A stretch of DNA of 64,000 nucleotides from Enterocloster alcoholdehydrogenati (GTDB lineage: Bacteria; Bacillota; Clostridia; Lachnospirales; Lachnospiraceae): contig NZ_BLTJ01000008.1 of the NCBI RefSeq assembly GCF_013282095.1, forward strand, positions 62,001 to 126,000. Direction: 5' to 3'. Below the pieces are notes generated by a model. The model worked only from the letters and a program-made list of their open reading frames with translations, was not told where the DNA came from and did not search any database. Positions 9,028 through 16,465 of the stretch are shown here, piece after piece (position 1 is the stretch's first letter; the number at the start of each line of letters is the position of its first letter). The translations under genes were made by a program, and so were the position numbers.

Positions 9028-9669
9028 TTAAGCGTTCAGCACACCCCTCAAATACTCGGCAATCTCAGCTACCTGGCAGTTTGCGAAGAAGTACTCCTGG
9101 AACTTCTCGCCGCTGATGGCAGTCTTTAAGAAATCCTGATCGATGTTCTTTAAGATGGTCATGATGTCGGTATGAGTAATCTTCTTAACCTCATCTAAGA
9201 TTTTCTTATTGCGCTGCTCTGGGATGACGCGCTCCTTGGGGTAGCCGCCGCCGCTTTCGCAGCCGAAAAGTTTCTCAAACACATACTGCAGGTGCAGTTC
9301 AGCGCCCCAGCCAAAGCCCTTGGCAAACGGCATTGCGATTGCGTTTCCGTCGTTGATCTGAGCGAACATATAAGCATCTTCTACATCCACGATGTGGCCG
9401 CAGAGTACGCCGGGGAAGGAGTTGCAGGCTAACATGGCGCCTTCTCCTGTACCGCAGCCGGTAACTACATAATCAGCAGCCTTGGAGTTTAACAGGATCG
9501 CGGACAGCAGGCCGCACATAACGTAGGTCAGCTGTGTCTCATCCTCAGCGGTGTACATACCATAATTAAAAACTTCATGGCCCATGGGTTCTACGATTTT
9601 CTTTAAGCTTTCGCAGATCATTGAATTTTTCCCTGCCTGGCTGTTCTCATTGATCAGTGCAATTTTCAT
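9028..9669 (-). CDS. RpiB/LacA/LacB-family sugar-phosphate isomerase
   Basis: This 213-residue protein starts MKIALINENSQAGKNS and carries GCGTGEGAML (about 71-80), the family loop with the catalytic cysteine; canonical RpiB has CGTGIG. The family interconverts ribulose 5-phosphate and ribose 5-phosphate or handles galactose 6-phosphate and related sugars. At 213 residues it is longer than the usual 145-170, with an extra C-terminal helical part (from about 150). This matches a sub-branch of the family whose substrate I cannot assign. AAGGAG lies before the ATG, and TATGAT on the minus strand (9716-9711) is a weak -10 candidate. Confidence 0.82.
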   Translation of the reverse strand: MKIALINENSQAGKNSMICESLKKIVEPMGHEVFNYGMYTAEDETQLTYVMCGLLSAILLNSKAADYVVTGCGTGEGAMLACNSFPGVLCGHIVDVEDAYMFAQINDGNAIAMPFAKGFGWGAELHLQYVFEKLFGCESGGGYPKERVIPEQRNKKILDEVKKITHTDIMTILKNIDQDFLKTAISGEKFQEYFFANCQVAEIAEYLRGVLNA

Positions 9670-9804
9670 GATGATTCTCTTCTCCTTAAAAAATAATATC
9701 TGTCCCCCTAATCATACTACAGAGCGCAGAAGAAAGGAAGTACAAAATAGAAGTATTAGGAAAATATGGTTTTACATAATACTAAGATCATAAGCAAAAA
9801 CAGG

Positions 9805-9833
9805 TTGATTTTTGCCCTTGTTTTGGGTACTAT
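9805..9833 (+). promoter_or_regulatory. Promoter of the EAL gene
   Basis: TTGATT (9805-9810) and TACTAT (9828-9833) with 17 bp spacing. An inverted repeat GGGTACT (9825-9831) / AGTACCC (9864-9870) overlaps the -10 box and could be an operator or a leader stem. Confidence 0.45.
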
Positions 9834-9900
9834 TTTAGATAAGCAAATTTTTATTATGCAATAAGTACCCCTGCTATACAGGCAGATAGGGAGACAGGCC

Positions 9901-12210
9901 ATGGATAATTATCAAAAAATCAGACAGCAATATTCAAGTTCCATAGAAAAAATGCAGAAGAAGAGAAAAAATCAGCTTATTTGGCTGATAACGCTGTCGC
10001 TGATACTGATTATTTTTTCAGGGGTTAATATCATTTCCATGAGGAGGCAGGCGGCAGATAATGCTTTAGGGTATGTAGACCGTTACACGGCTCAGCTGAC
10101 CAGGCTGGCAGCCCGCCATATCAGGGAAAAACTGACCCTTGTAAACAATATCAGTGATTCTGTTTTAAGAATCTCAAAGGAAGATACACAGGAATTTTTA
10201 GACCGCAAACGCGGTGTGTGCGGTCTGGACTTTATCATATACTGTGATTTAGAAAACGGAAAGGTATATACCTCCGGCAGTTCCCAGGGCCATGTCAGTG
10301 AGGATGGACAGGAGATAGGAAATCTTACGGTGGTTAAACGTTCTCTGACAAATGAAAGCGGGACAGTGGCGTTTCAAGATGGCTATGTAATCTATGCGGC
10401 AGCTCTTCGGGAAGGCGCAAAGACGGTGGGATACTTTCTGGGGGGAAATGAGCAGGCTGCGATGCAGAATATCCTTACAGACGAGATTTTTGAGGGACAG
10501 AGCTACAGCTGTATTATTGACCATGAGGGGAATATTATCCTGTCTTCAGAGGATAAGGGCGCTCGCGAGAAAGCATATGCCCTGTTTGAAAATCCCGATT
10601 ATGGAATCCCTATAGAAAATGACATGAAACAGATGAAGAAAAACCTTCGTGCAGGCCGCGGCGGCGTATTTTCAATTTCTGTGAAAGGCCAAAGGGATGT
10701 TTACTTATCCTATGATCCATTAGGCATCAATGACTGGGCCATGGTATCTATAGTGCCTTCCAATTTATTTTCCAGTATTTCAGAGGGATATGTAGTCCGG
10801 GCGCTGGCTTATGAGCTTGCGCTGCTTGCAATTCTTGGCTGTTTTTCCGCCGCATTTTTTAAAAGCCATGACGCCATGACGAATTTTCTGGAAAGGCTTG
10901 CATTTTCTGATGATGTGACAGACGGAGGAAATAAGCTGGATTTTCAGATGAAATATGAGGCGCTGTGCCAGGCGGGAAAAGCAGGGCAGTATGTGGTCGT
11001 TCTTCTGGATGTGGTGGATTTCAAACATATCAATGAGAAGCATGGTGAGCAAAAAGGCAGTGAGATGCTGAAGTATTTTTACAGGGTTATCATTTCCTGC
11101 CTGAATAAGGAAAATGGGGAGTTTGCCGTCCGCAGTGAGATGGATCATTTTTTCCTCTGCCTGCAGGAACGGGAGCCTGCTGCTCTTCAGGTACGGCTGA
11201 ATGAGATCATAGAGGATATAAATGCGTATGGGCCGCTTGCAGATCCTGGACTTCCCAGATATCGGATGATCTTTCGTCAGGGAGCCAGTTTTATTGAAAA
11301 TAATGATACCGATTTTACTGCGGTTCAGGATCAGGCCCGGCTTGCGGCAAAAAGCAGCCCCAAAGGGGAAGACGGAACCTGTGTGTGCTACAGCAGAGAA
11401 CTGGCAAAACGGCTTCAGGACGAAAGAGAACTGAATGACCAGTTTGAAGAGGCTATTGGAAGTCAGGACTTTAAGGTTTATTTTCAGCCAAAGGTAAGCC
11501 TCAGAACAAAGAAGGTGGAAGGCGCAGAGGCTCTGGTGCGCTGGCAGCACCCAGAGCGCGGACTGCTTTCTCCGGCTGTTTTTATTCCTCTTTTAGAGGC
11601 AGGTGACAAGATTCGGACACTGGATCGGTATGTATGCGAGCGCACCTGTGAATGGATGCGTACATGGATAGACAGGGGGAATCCCTGCTTTCCGGTGTCT
11701 GTCAACCTTTCACGGGTTCATTTCACAGAAACTCATTTTCTGGAACGGTTCGTGGAGATTACAGACCGGTATCAGATCCCAAGAGAGTTGATTGAGTTTG
11801 AACTGACCGAGTCTATATTTTTAGATGATGCTCATTTACAGAAGGTGAGAGAAGGCGTAAAACAGATCCATGAATACGGCTTTCGCTGTTCCATCGATGA
11901 TTTTGGCGTGGGATATTCTTCTCTTTCTCTGATGCGGGAGTTTGATACGGATGTGCTTAAGCTGGATCGTTCCTTTTTCCTTGATCTGAAGGATCAGAAG
12001 GCCCGCAGCATTATCTCCTGCGTTATGAACCTGGCTAAGGCTCTGAACATCAAAACAGTGGCAGAGGGAATTGAGACAGGGGATCAGATCGCATATTTAA
12101 AAACGACAGGCTGTAATATTGTTCAGGGATATTTTTTTTCAAAACCTCTTCCAGCGGATGAATTTGAGCGGTGGATCGAGGCGTTTGATTATGACAGATA
12201 TGACGGATAG
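9901..12210 (+). CDS. Membrane EAL-domain c-di-GMP phosphodiesterase with degenerate GGDEF domain
   Basis: The 769-residue protein has a cytoplasmic start, one helix (about 26-46), an extracellular sensor region of roughly 250 residues, a second helix (about 302-320), a GGDEF-fold domain (about 335-495) and an EAL domain (about 510-760). The GGDEF signature position reads RSEMDHFF (about 411-418), so cyclase activity is not expected. The EAL domain keeps EALVRW (543), NLSRVHF, ELTES, IDDFGVGYSS, KLDRSF and AEGIE, so hydrolysis of c-di-GMP is expected. The proximity of motAB suggests a role in switching between swimming and attachment, but this is inference. Monocistronic, with its own promoter and terminator. 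Confidence 0.92.
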   Translation: MDNYQKIRQQYSSSIEKMQKKRKNQLIWLITLSLILIIFSGVNIISMRRQAADNALGYVDRYTAQLTRLAARHIREKLTLVNNISDSVLRISKEDTQEFLDRKRGVCGLDFIIYCDLENGKVYTSGSSQGHVSEDGQEIGNLTVVKRSLTNESGTVAFQDGYVIYAAALREGAKTVGYFLGGNEQAAMQNILTDEIFEGQSYSCIIDHEGNIILSSEDKGAREKAYALFENPDYGIPIENDMKQMKKNLRAGRGGVFSISVKGQRDVYLSYDPLGINDWAMVSIVPSNLFSSISEGYVVRALAYELALLAILGCFSAAFFKSHDAMTNFLERLAFSDDVTDGGNKLDFQMKYEALCQAGKAGQYVVVLLDVVDFKHINEKHGEQKGSEMLKYFYRVIISCLNKENGEFAVRSEMDHFFLCLQEREPAALQVRLNEIIEDINAYGPLADPGLPRYRMIFRQGASFIENNDTDFTAVQDQARLAAKSSPKGEDGTCVCYSRELAKRLQDERELNDQFEEAIGSQDFKVYFQPKVSLRTKKVEGAEALVRWQHPERGLLSPAVFIPLLEAGDKIRTLDRYVCERTCEWMRTWIDRGNPCFPVSVNLSRVHFTETHFLERFVEITDRYQIPRELIEFELTESIFLDDAHLQKVREGVKQIHEYGFRCSIDDFGVGYSSLSLMREFDTDVLKLDRSFFLDLKDQKARSIISCVMNLAKALNIKTVAEGIETGDQIAYLKTTGCNIVQGYFFSKPLPADEFERWIEAFDYDRYDG

Positions 12211-12217
12211 AAAAGAT

Positions 12218-12249
12218 GAAAGACCAGTCCCGACGGGCTGGCCTCTTTT
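12218..12249 (+). terminator. Intrinsic terminator after the EAL gene
   Basis: CCAGTCCCG pairs with CGGGCTGG and is followed by CCTCTTTT, just after the stop codon. Confidence 0.75.
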
Positions 12250-12300
12250 GCGTGTGTCCCCAGAAAATGCTGCCGCAGGCAGGAGTTTTTGGTGCGTCTT

Positions 12301-12567
12301 TTATTCCTCAATGACCTGTATTTCCAGATAATCAAAGTCAATGGATTCGATGAAATGATCCCGGCCGAACCGGGTTTTTGCGTGAAGCTGGAAGTCCTTT
12401 ACATTGGAATCCAGCCATATGGGCTTTTCCAGGTCAAAGTCGCAGCATATCTCATCCAGGCAGTCAAATACCATCTGGGTCCGGGACTGGGAATAGTCGC
12501 TCCGGCAGACGGTCATATCCTTTATCAGATGGTTGTCTTTTATGAGTTTACCCCACATTCTGAACAT
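12301..12567 (-). CDS. Short conserved hypothetical protein
   Basis: An 88-residue protein, starting MFRMWGKLIKDNHLIKD and ending FDYLEIQVIEE. I recall close relatives as an unnamed family widespread in Lachnospiraceae; no function is known to me. It has no signal peptide or membrane segment and is rich in charged and aromatic residues. GGAG lies 7 nt before the chosen ATG at 12567; the longer in-frame start at 12624 lies upstream of the promoter -10 and can be excluded. It stands alone with its own extended -10 promoter. Confidence 0.75.
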   Translation of the reverse strand: MFRMWGKLIKDNHLIKDMTVCRSDYSQSRTQMVFDCLDEICCDFDLEKPIWLDSNVKDFQLHAKTRFGRDHFIESIDFDYLEIQVIEE

Positions 12568-12609
12568 AATAATCTCCTTTTTCTGAAGGCGTATATTTGT
12601 CTGTGCTTT

Positions 12610-12618
12610 AGTATAGCA
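12610..12618 (-). promoter_or_regulatory. Extended -10 promoter of the 88-residue hypothetical
   Basis: On the minus strand the sequence TGCTATACT gives TATACT (12615-12610) with the TGn extension, about 45 bp before the start codon. Confidence 0.45.
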
Positions 12619-12786
12619 TAACAATGGGGGCTGCGTGAAGGCTCATTTTCCAAAAATCAGAGATGGAAAATCGGCCCATCTCTTGCCCGCAGGGTTAATT
12701 TGTAGTAAGCTATGGAAAGAAGATCACGAAAGAATGGCGTTTGCAGACCATCTGGGAGCGTCAGGATTTACAAGGAGGACATACAG

Positions 12787-13896
12787 GTGGCACAGGCCAT
12801 TACAGACTATGGAAAATTTCTGGCAGAGGCCAGAGACGCGGTATACCGTGTAAACTGCGACAGCCGTACAGCCCAGCAGCTGTCGGCAGAGGAGAGCAGA
12901 AGGGAGAAAGAGCTGGCTTCTGTGAAAAAGGAGGTGGCGGATACCATTTCCCGGACGATCCGGTCACGGAGGGATGAGATCGATACCAGCTATGACAGAG
13001 AAATCGCCAGGGGGCAGGAGAAACTTAAGAAAGCCAGAACCAGACGGGAGAAGGCCAAAGACAAAGGTGTAAAGGAGCGGATCGCAGAGGAGACCAGCCA
13101 GCTGAAGGATCATAATCGTGACCTGAAGGTGCAGCTAAAGACCACCTTTAAGAAAGACAGGGTTCCGGCCTTTGTAAATTCTACCTTTTATTATGCTCTT
13201 TATTATCCCAGAGGGCTTAAGGAGCTGGGAATCGGGCTTGTGACCTTCCTGATCTGTTTCCTGGCGCTGCCTTGCGGGATCTATTTTCTTATCCCGGAGC
13301 GGAAATGGTGGCATCTGATCGCGGTCTATGTGGCGGACGTATTTCTTCTGGGAGGCCTTTATCTGATGGTGGGAAACCGCACCAGAATACGGTATCAGGA
13401 GGCGTTAAAGAAGGGCAGGGAGATCCGCAACCTGCTGCGCTCCAACAACAAAAAGATCCGGGTTATTACCCGTACCATTCAAAAGGACGGCAATGAAGCT
13501 CTGTACGATCTGGAAAAATATGATGATGAGATTGCCTGCGCCCAGCAGGAACTGTCTGAGATCGCAGAGCGGAAAAAGGAGGCCATCAGCAGCTTTGAAA
13601 ATGTGACCCGCAACATTATTTCTGACGAGATCGAGGGAAGCCGGAAAGCTCAGATTCTGGAGATGGAGGCTGAGTTAAACGACACCATCGCCCAGCTGCG
13701 CAGCTTAGAGGACAGCATCCGCGATCAGAACATCTATATTACGGATACCTACGGCCCCTACCTGGGAAAGGAATTTTTAGACCCCGACCGTTTAAGCGAG
13801 CTGTCGCGGCTGATCCAGGCCGGCGCCGCTTCTAATATAACAGAGGCTATCGCCCTGTATAAGGCAAACGGGCAGAAGAAAGCGGACGGCCAGTAG
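12787..13896 (+). CDS. Coiled-coil membrane protein of unknown function
   Basis: I do not recognise a family. The 369-residue product starts at GTG 12787 (AAGGAGG 8 nt before; in-frame ATG 12712 has no such site). It has a long charged coiled coil (about 25-125), two membrane helices close together (about 149-170 and 177-197), a second coiled-coil region (about 200-330), and a polar C-terminal end containing PDRLSELSRLIQAGAASNITEAIALYKANG, here only described by its segment at about 335-365: a small helical domain recalling those that follow DUF-type membrane proteins. The architecture, with coils on both sides of a hairpin, suggests a scaffold or mechanosensing role, which is inference. Next downstream is the TetR promoter. 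Confidence 0.7.
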   Translation: MAQAITDYGKFLAEARDAVYRVNCDSRTAQQLSAEESRREKELASVKKEVADTISRTIRSRRDEIDTSYDREIARGQEKLKKARTRREKAKDKGVKERIAEETSQLKDHNRDLKVQLKTTFKKDRVPAFVNSTFYYALYYPRGLKELGIGLVTFLICFLALPCGIYFLIPERKWWHLIAVYVADVFLLGGLYLMVGNRTRIRYQEALKKGREIRNLLRSNNKKIRVITRTIQKDGNEALYDLEKYDDEIACAQQELSEIAERKKEAISSFENVTRNIISDEIEGSRKAQILEMEAELNDTIAQLRSLEDSIRDQNIYITDTYGPYLGKEFLDPDRLSELSRLIQAGAASNITEAIALYKANGQKKADGQ

Positions 13897-13917
13897 GAGG
13901 GAAGCTGAAAAATCCCA

Positions 13918-13946
13918 TTGACAAATGTTTAAAAGCGATATAGAAT
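13918..13946 (+). promoter_or_regulatory. Promoter of the TetR gene
   Basis: Consensus TTGACA (13918-13923), 17 bp, TAGAAT (13941-13946). The -10 box lies inside the nested inverted repeats described separately, so repression by the encoded TetR is likely. Confidence 0.75.
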
Positions 13947-13976
13947 ATAACGGTGTTATATATCGCTGTTATATTC
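13934..13976. promoter_or_regulatory. Nested operator palindromes over the TetR promoter
   Basis: Three inverted repeats are nested or interleaved here: AGCGATATA (13934-13942) with TATATCGCT (13959-13967); GAATATAAC (13943-13951) with GTTATATTC (13968-13976); and ATATAAC with GTTATAT (13945-13951, 13955-13961). All arms are perfect. They overlap the -10 box and probable start site, as expected for an autoregulated TetR operator. Confidence 0.65.
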
Positions 13977-13989
13977 GAGGAAGGCATAT

Positions 13990-14607
13990 ATGAGTGTAAC
14001 AGAGCAGACAACGTTGGATTTAATTCGTTCAGCCGCCATGCAGGAGTTTCTGGAGAAGGGCTTTAAGTCTGCGTCTCTGCGAAATATCGTAAAGACGGCC
14101 GGTGTTACGACAGGGGCGTTTTACGGGTATTTTAAGAGCAAGGAAGATTTATTCGAGGCGCTGGTGGGCGAACAGTATGACCATTTTTTAAACTGCTTTT
14201 CCAGGGCGCAGCAGGAGTTTGCCGATCTGCCTAAGGAAGAGCAGCCGAACAATCTTAGCGCCGTTTCCGGCGAATGTATGTATGATATGCTTTTATATGC
14301 ATATGCGCATCTGAATGAGTTTAAGCTGATACTCTGCCGCTCGGAGGGAACGCGCTTTGCAGGGCTTATCGATGAGATGGCAGAGATTGAGACAAAGGGA
14401 ACGCATGATTATTTAGAGGTTCTTAAACAACTGGGAAGGCCATCGCCCCCCATTGACCAGAGACTGGAGCATATTTTGATTACGGGAATGTTTAATACAT
14501 TTTTCGAGCTGATCATACATGAGATGCCGTTAGAGGAGGCAAAGGGATACCTGAAAGAAATGCGGGCCTTTTATACCGCTGGGTGGATGAAGATTATGGG
14601 GCAGTAG
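13990..14607 (+). CDS. TetR-family transcriptional regulator
   Basis: This 205-residue repressor has a TetR helix-turn-helix in residues about 10-55, with SLRNIVKTAGVTTGAFYGYF matching the recognition-helix region very well. The C-terminal domain, which binds the inducer, is about 150 residues and not assignable to a ligand. GAGGAAGG precedes the ATG by 5 nt. It lies directly before a two-gene ABC exporter on the same strand, so it probably senses an exported compound and represses itself and the exporter; the operator-like palindromes before both units support this. Confidence 0.93.
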   Translation: MSVTEQTTLDLIRSAAMQEFLEKGFKSASLRNIVKTAGVTTGAFYGYFKSKEDLFEALVGEQYDHFLNCFSRAQQEFADLPKEEQPNNLSAVSGECMYDMLLYAYAHLNEFKLILCRSEGTRFAGLIDEMAEIETKGTHDYLEVLKQLGRPSPPIDQRLEHILITGMFNTFFELIIHEMPLEEAKGYLKEMRAFYTAGWMKIMGQ

Positions 14608-14628
14608 CCCTATAATTTTTACATATAA

Positions 14629-14644
14629 GTTAGTTTAAACTAAC
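14629..14644. promoter_or_regulatory. 16-bp perfect palindrome before the ABC exporter
   Basis: GTTAGTTTAAACTAAC is a perfect palindrome 13 bp after a TATAAT box (14611-14616; the -35 is weak) and 45 bp before the first exporter gene. Its sequence differs from the repeats before the TetR gene, so it may bind a different regulator. Confidence 0.5.
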
Positions 14645-14689
14645 AAAAAAAGGGGATTATAAAACAGGTTTAAGCAAGGAGGTTTTTGG

Positions 14690-16465
14690 ATGAAAAAACA
14701 GTCGGATCTGTCAAGACTAATGGAGTATGCGGGAAAATACAGGATCCTGGCATATCTTTCCTGGACCCTGTCCGCAATGAGTGCGCTGCTGGCTCTTGTG
14801 CCTTTCTGGTATATATGGCGCATTATTCACGATATACTGGAGGCTTTCCCGGATATTTCCCAGGCAGGAAACATCACCGGCTGCGGCTGGTCTGCTGTAG
14901 GATTTGCGGTTATCTCGGTTATTGTTTATATAGCTGCACTGATGTGTTCGCATATAAGCGCATTTCGGGTAGCGTCTAATATACGAAAGGCCCTTATGCG
15001 CCATATTGTTTCTCTGCCTCTTGGGGTAACGGAAAAATACGGAAGCGGAAAGCTGCGCAGGATCGTAAATACATCCAGCAGTGCGACGGAAACCTATCTT
15101 GCCCATCGGCTGCCCGATAAGGCCGGAGCGGTCGCTGCTCCCATAGGGCTGCTTTTTATGCTTCTGGCGTTTGACTGGAGGCTGGGACTCCTGAGCCTAA
15201 TCCCGGTGGCGCTTGGTTTTCTTATTATGATGAGAATGACCGGAAAAAACATGGAGCTGAAAATGAAGGAATACCAGAACGCTCTTGCGGATATGTCCAA
15301 TGAGGCAGTGGAATATATAAGGGGCATACCAGTGGTAAAAACCTTTGGACAGACCATCTTTTCGTTTAAGCGCTTTAAGGCATCCATTGATAATTATGAA
15401 AAATGGGTCATCGAGTATACAAAGGAGATGAGGGGGCCGATGCTTTTTTATACCACCGCAGTCAACTCTGTATTCGCGTTTCTGATTGCCGGCGGAATAA
15501 TATTAACAGGAAACGGCGCGTCAAAGGAAGTGCTGCTGAATCTCATTTTTTATATTGTGGTCACACCGGTTATCGGAACGACATTGACAAAGATCATGTT
15601 TATGAGCGAGGATTCCATGATCGTAAATGACGCAATAAACCGGATCGATGAGGTTTTGAGAGAAAAACCGCTTTCCCGGGGAAGGGAAGACCATGTGCCG
15701 GCGGACGCTTCGGTTGTGCTGGAACACGTCAGCTACAGCTATGACGGAGTAAAAAATGCCGTAAGCGATGTGTCGCTGTCCATCCGACCAGGGCAGAAAA
15801 TAGCCCTGGCAGGCGCATCTGGAAGCGGCAAGACCACGCTGGCAAATCTTGCGGCGCGTTTTTTTGACCCTCAAAAGGGGCGCGTGCTGATTGGAAAGGT
15901 GGACATACGGGATATTCCAAAGGAAACGCTGATGAATGCTGTGTCTTTTGTATTCCAGAACAGCCGTCTTATGAAAGCGTCCCTGCTGGAAAATGTACGC
16001 ATTGCAAAGCCGGACGCATCGCGGGAAGAGGTTCTTAAGGCATTAGAGACGGCGCAGTGCCTGGACATAATCAAAAAACTGCCGGAGGGGATCGATACCG
16101 TTGTGGGCGCAAACGGCGTATATCTCTCCGGCGGTGAACAGCAGCGGATCGCCATTGCCCGCGCAGTTCTGAAAAATGCGCCTATCCTGATTCTTGATGA
16201 AGCGACCGCGTTTGCCGATCCTGACAATGAGGTTCGTGTGGGACAGGCCATCTCAGCACTTTCAAATGGAAAAACGGTGATCATGATTGCTCACAGGCTC
16301 TCATCCATTACGGACGCGGACTGCATCTATGTACTGCGGGACGGCGAGATAGCTGAAAGCGGCGGACACAGTGACCTGATAAAGCAAAAGGGGATATTCA
16401 GCCGTATGTGGAGAGATTATTCTCAGGCGGCGGAATGGAAGATTGCAAAGGAGGTAAGAGCATGA
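14690..16465 (+). CDS. ABC exporter half-transporter, first subunit
   Basis: This 591-residue protein fuses an N-terminal six-helix membrane domain (about 15-310) to an ATPase domain (about 340-590). The ATPase has Walker A GASGSGKTT (about 376), signature LSGGEQQR (about 478), Walker B ILILDEATAFADP and the switch histidine in IMIAHRLSS. The wording DEATAFADPDNE resembles a branch of exporters that works as heterodimers, including the YbtP/YbtQ type, but the cargo is unknown. AAGGAGG precedes the ATG. Its stop overlaps the start of the second half-transporter by 4 bp (ATGA), so the two are translationally coupled and almost certainly form a heterodimer. Confidence 0.93.
   Translation: MKKQSDLSRLMEYAGKYRILAYLSWTLSAMSALLALVPFWYIWRIIHDILEAFPDISQAGNITGCGWSAVGFAVISVIVYIAALMCSHISAFRVASNIRKALMRHIVSLPLGVTEKYGSGKLRRIVNTSSSATETYLAHRLPDKAGAVAAPIGLLFMLLAFDWRLGLLSLIPVALGFLIMMRMTGKNMELKMKEYQNALADMSNEAVEYIRGIPVVKTFGQTIFSFKRFKASIDNYEKWVIEYTKEMRGPMLFYTTAVNSVFAFLIAGGIILTGNGASKEVLLNLIFYIVVTPVIGTTLTKIMFMSEDSMIVNDAINRIDEVLREKPLSRGREDHVPADASVVLEHVSYSYDGVKNAVSDVSLSIRPGQKIALAGASGSGKTTLANLAARFFDPQKGRVLIGKVDIRDIPKETLMNAVSFVFQNSRLMKASLLENVRIAKPDASREEVLKALETAQCLDIIKKLPEGIDTVVGANGVYLSGGEQQRIAIARAVLKNAPILILDEATAFADPDNEVRVGQAISALSNGKTVIMIAHRLSSITDADCIYVLRDGEIAESGGHSDLIKQKGIFSRMWRDYSQAAEWKIAKEVRA

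Noticed and set aside
10780-11550. A 256-codon minus-strand frame inside the EAL gene, and similar long antisense frames at 41635-42327 and 23750-24406
   Set aside because: All lie opposite well-supported genes, have compositionally odd products and lack ribosome sites.
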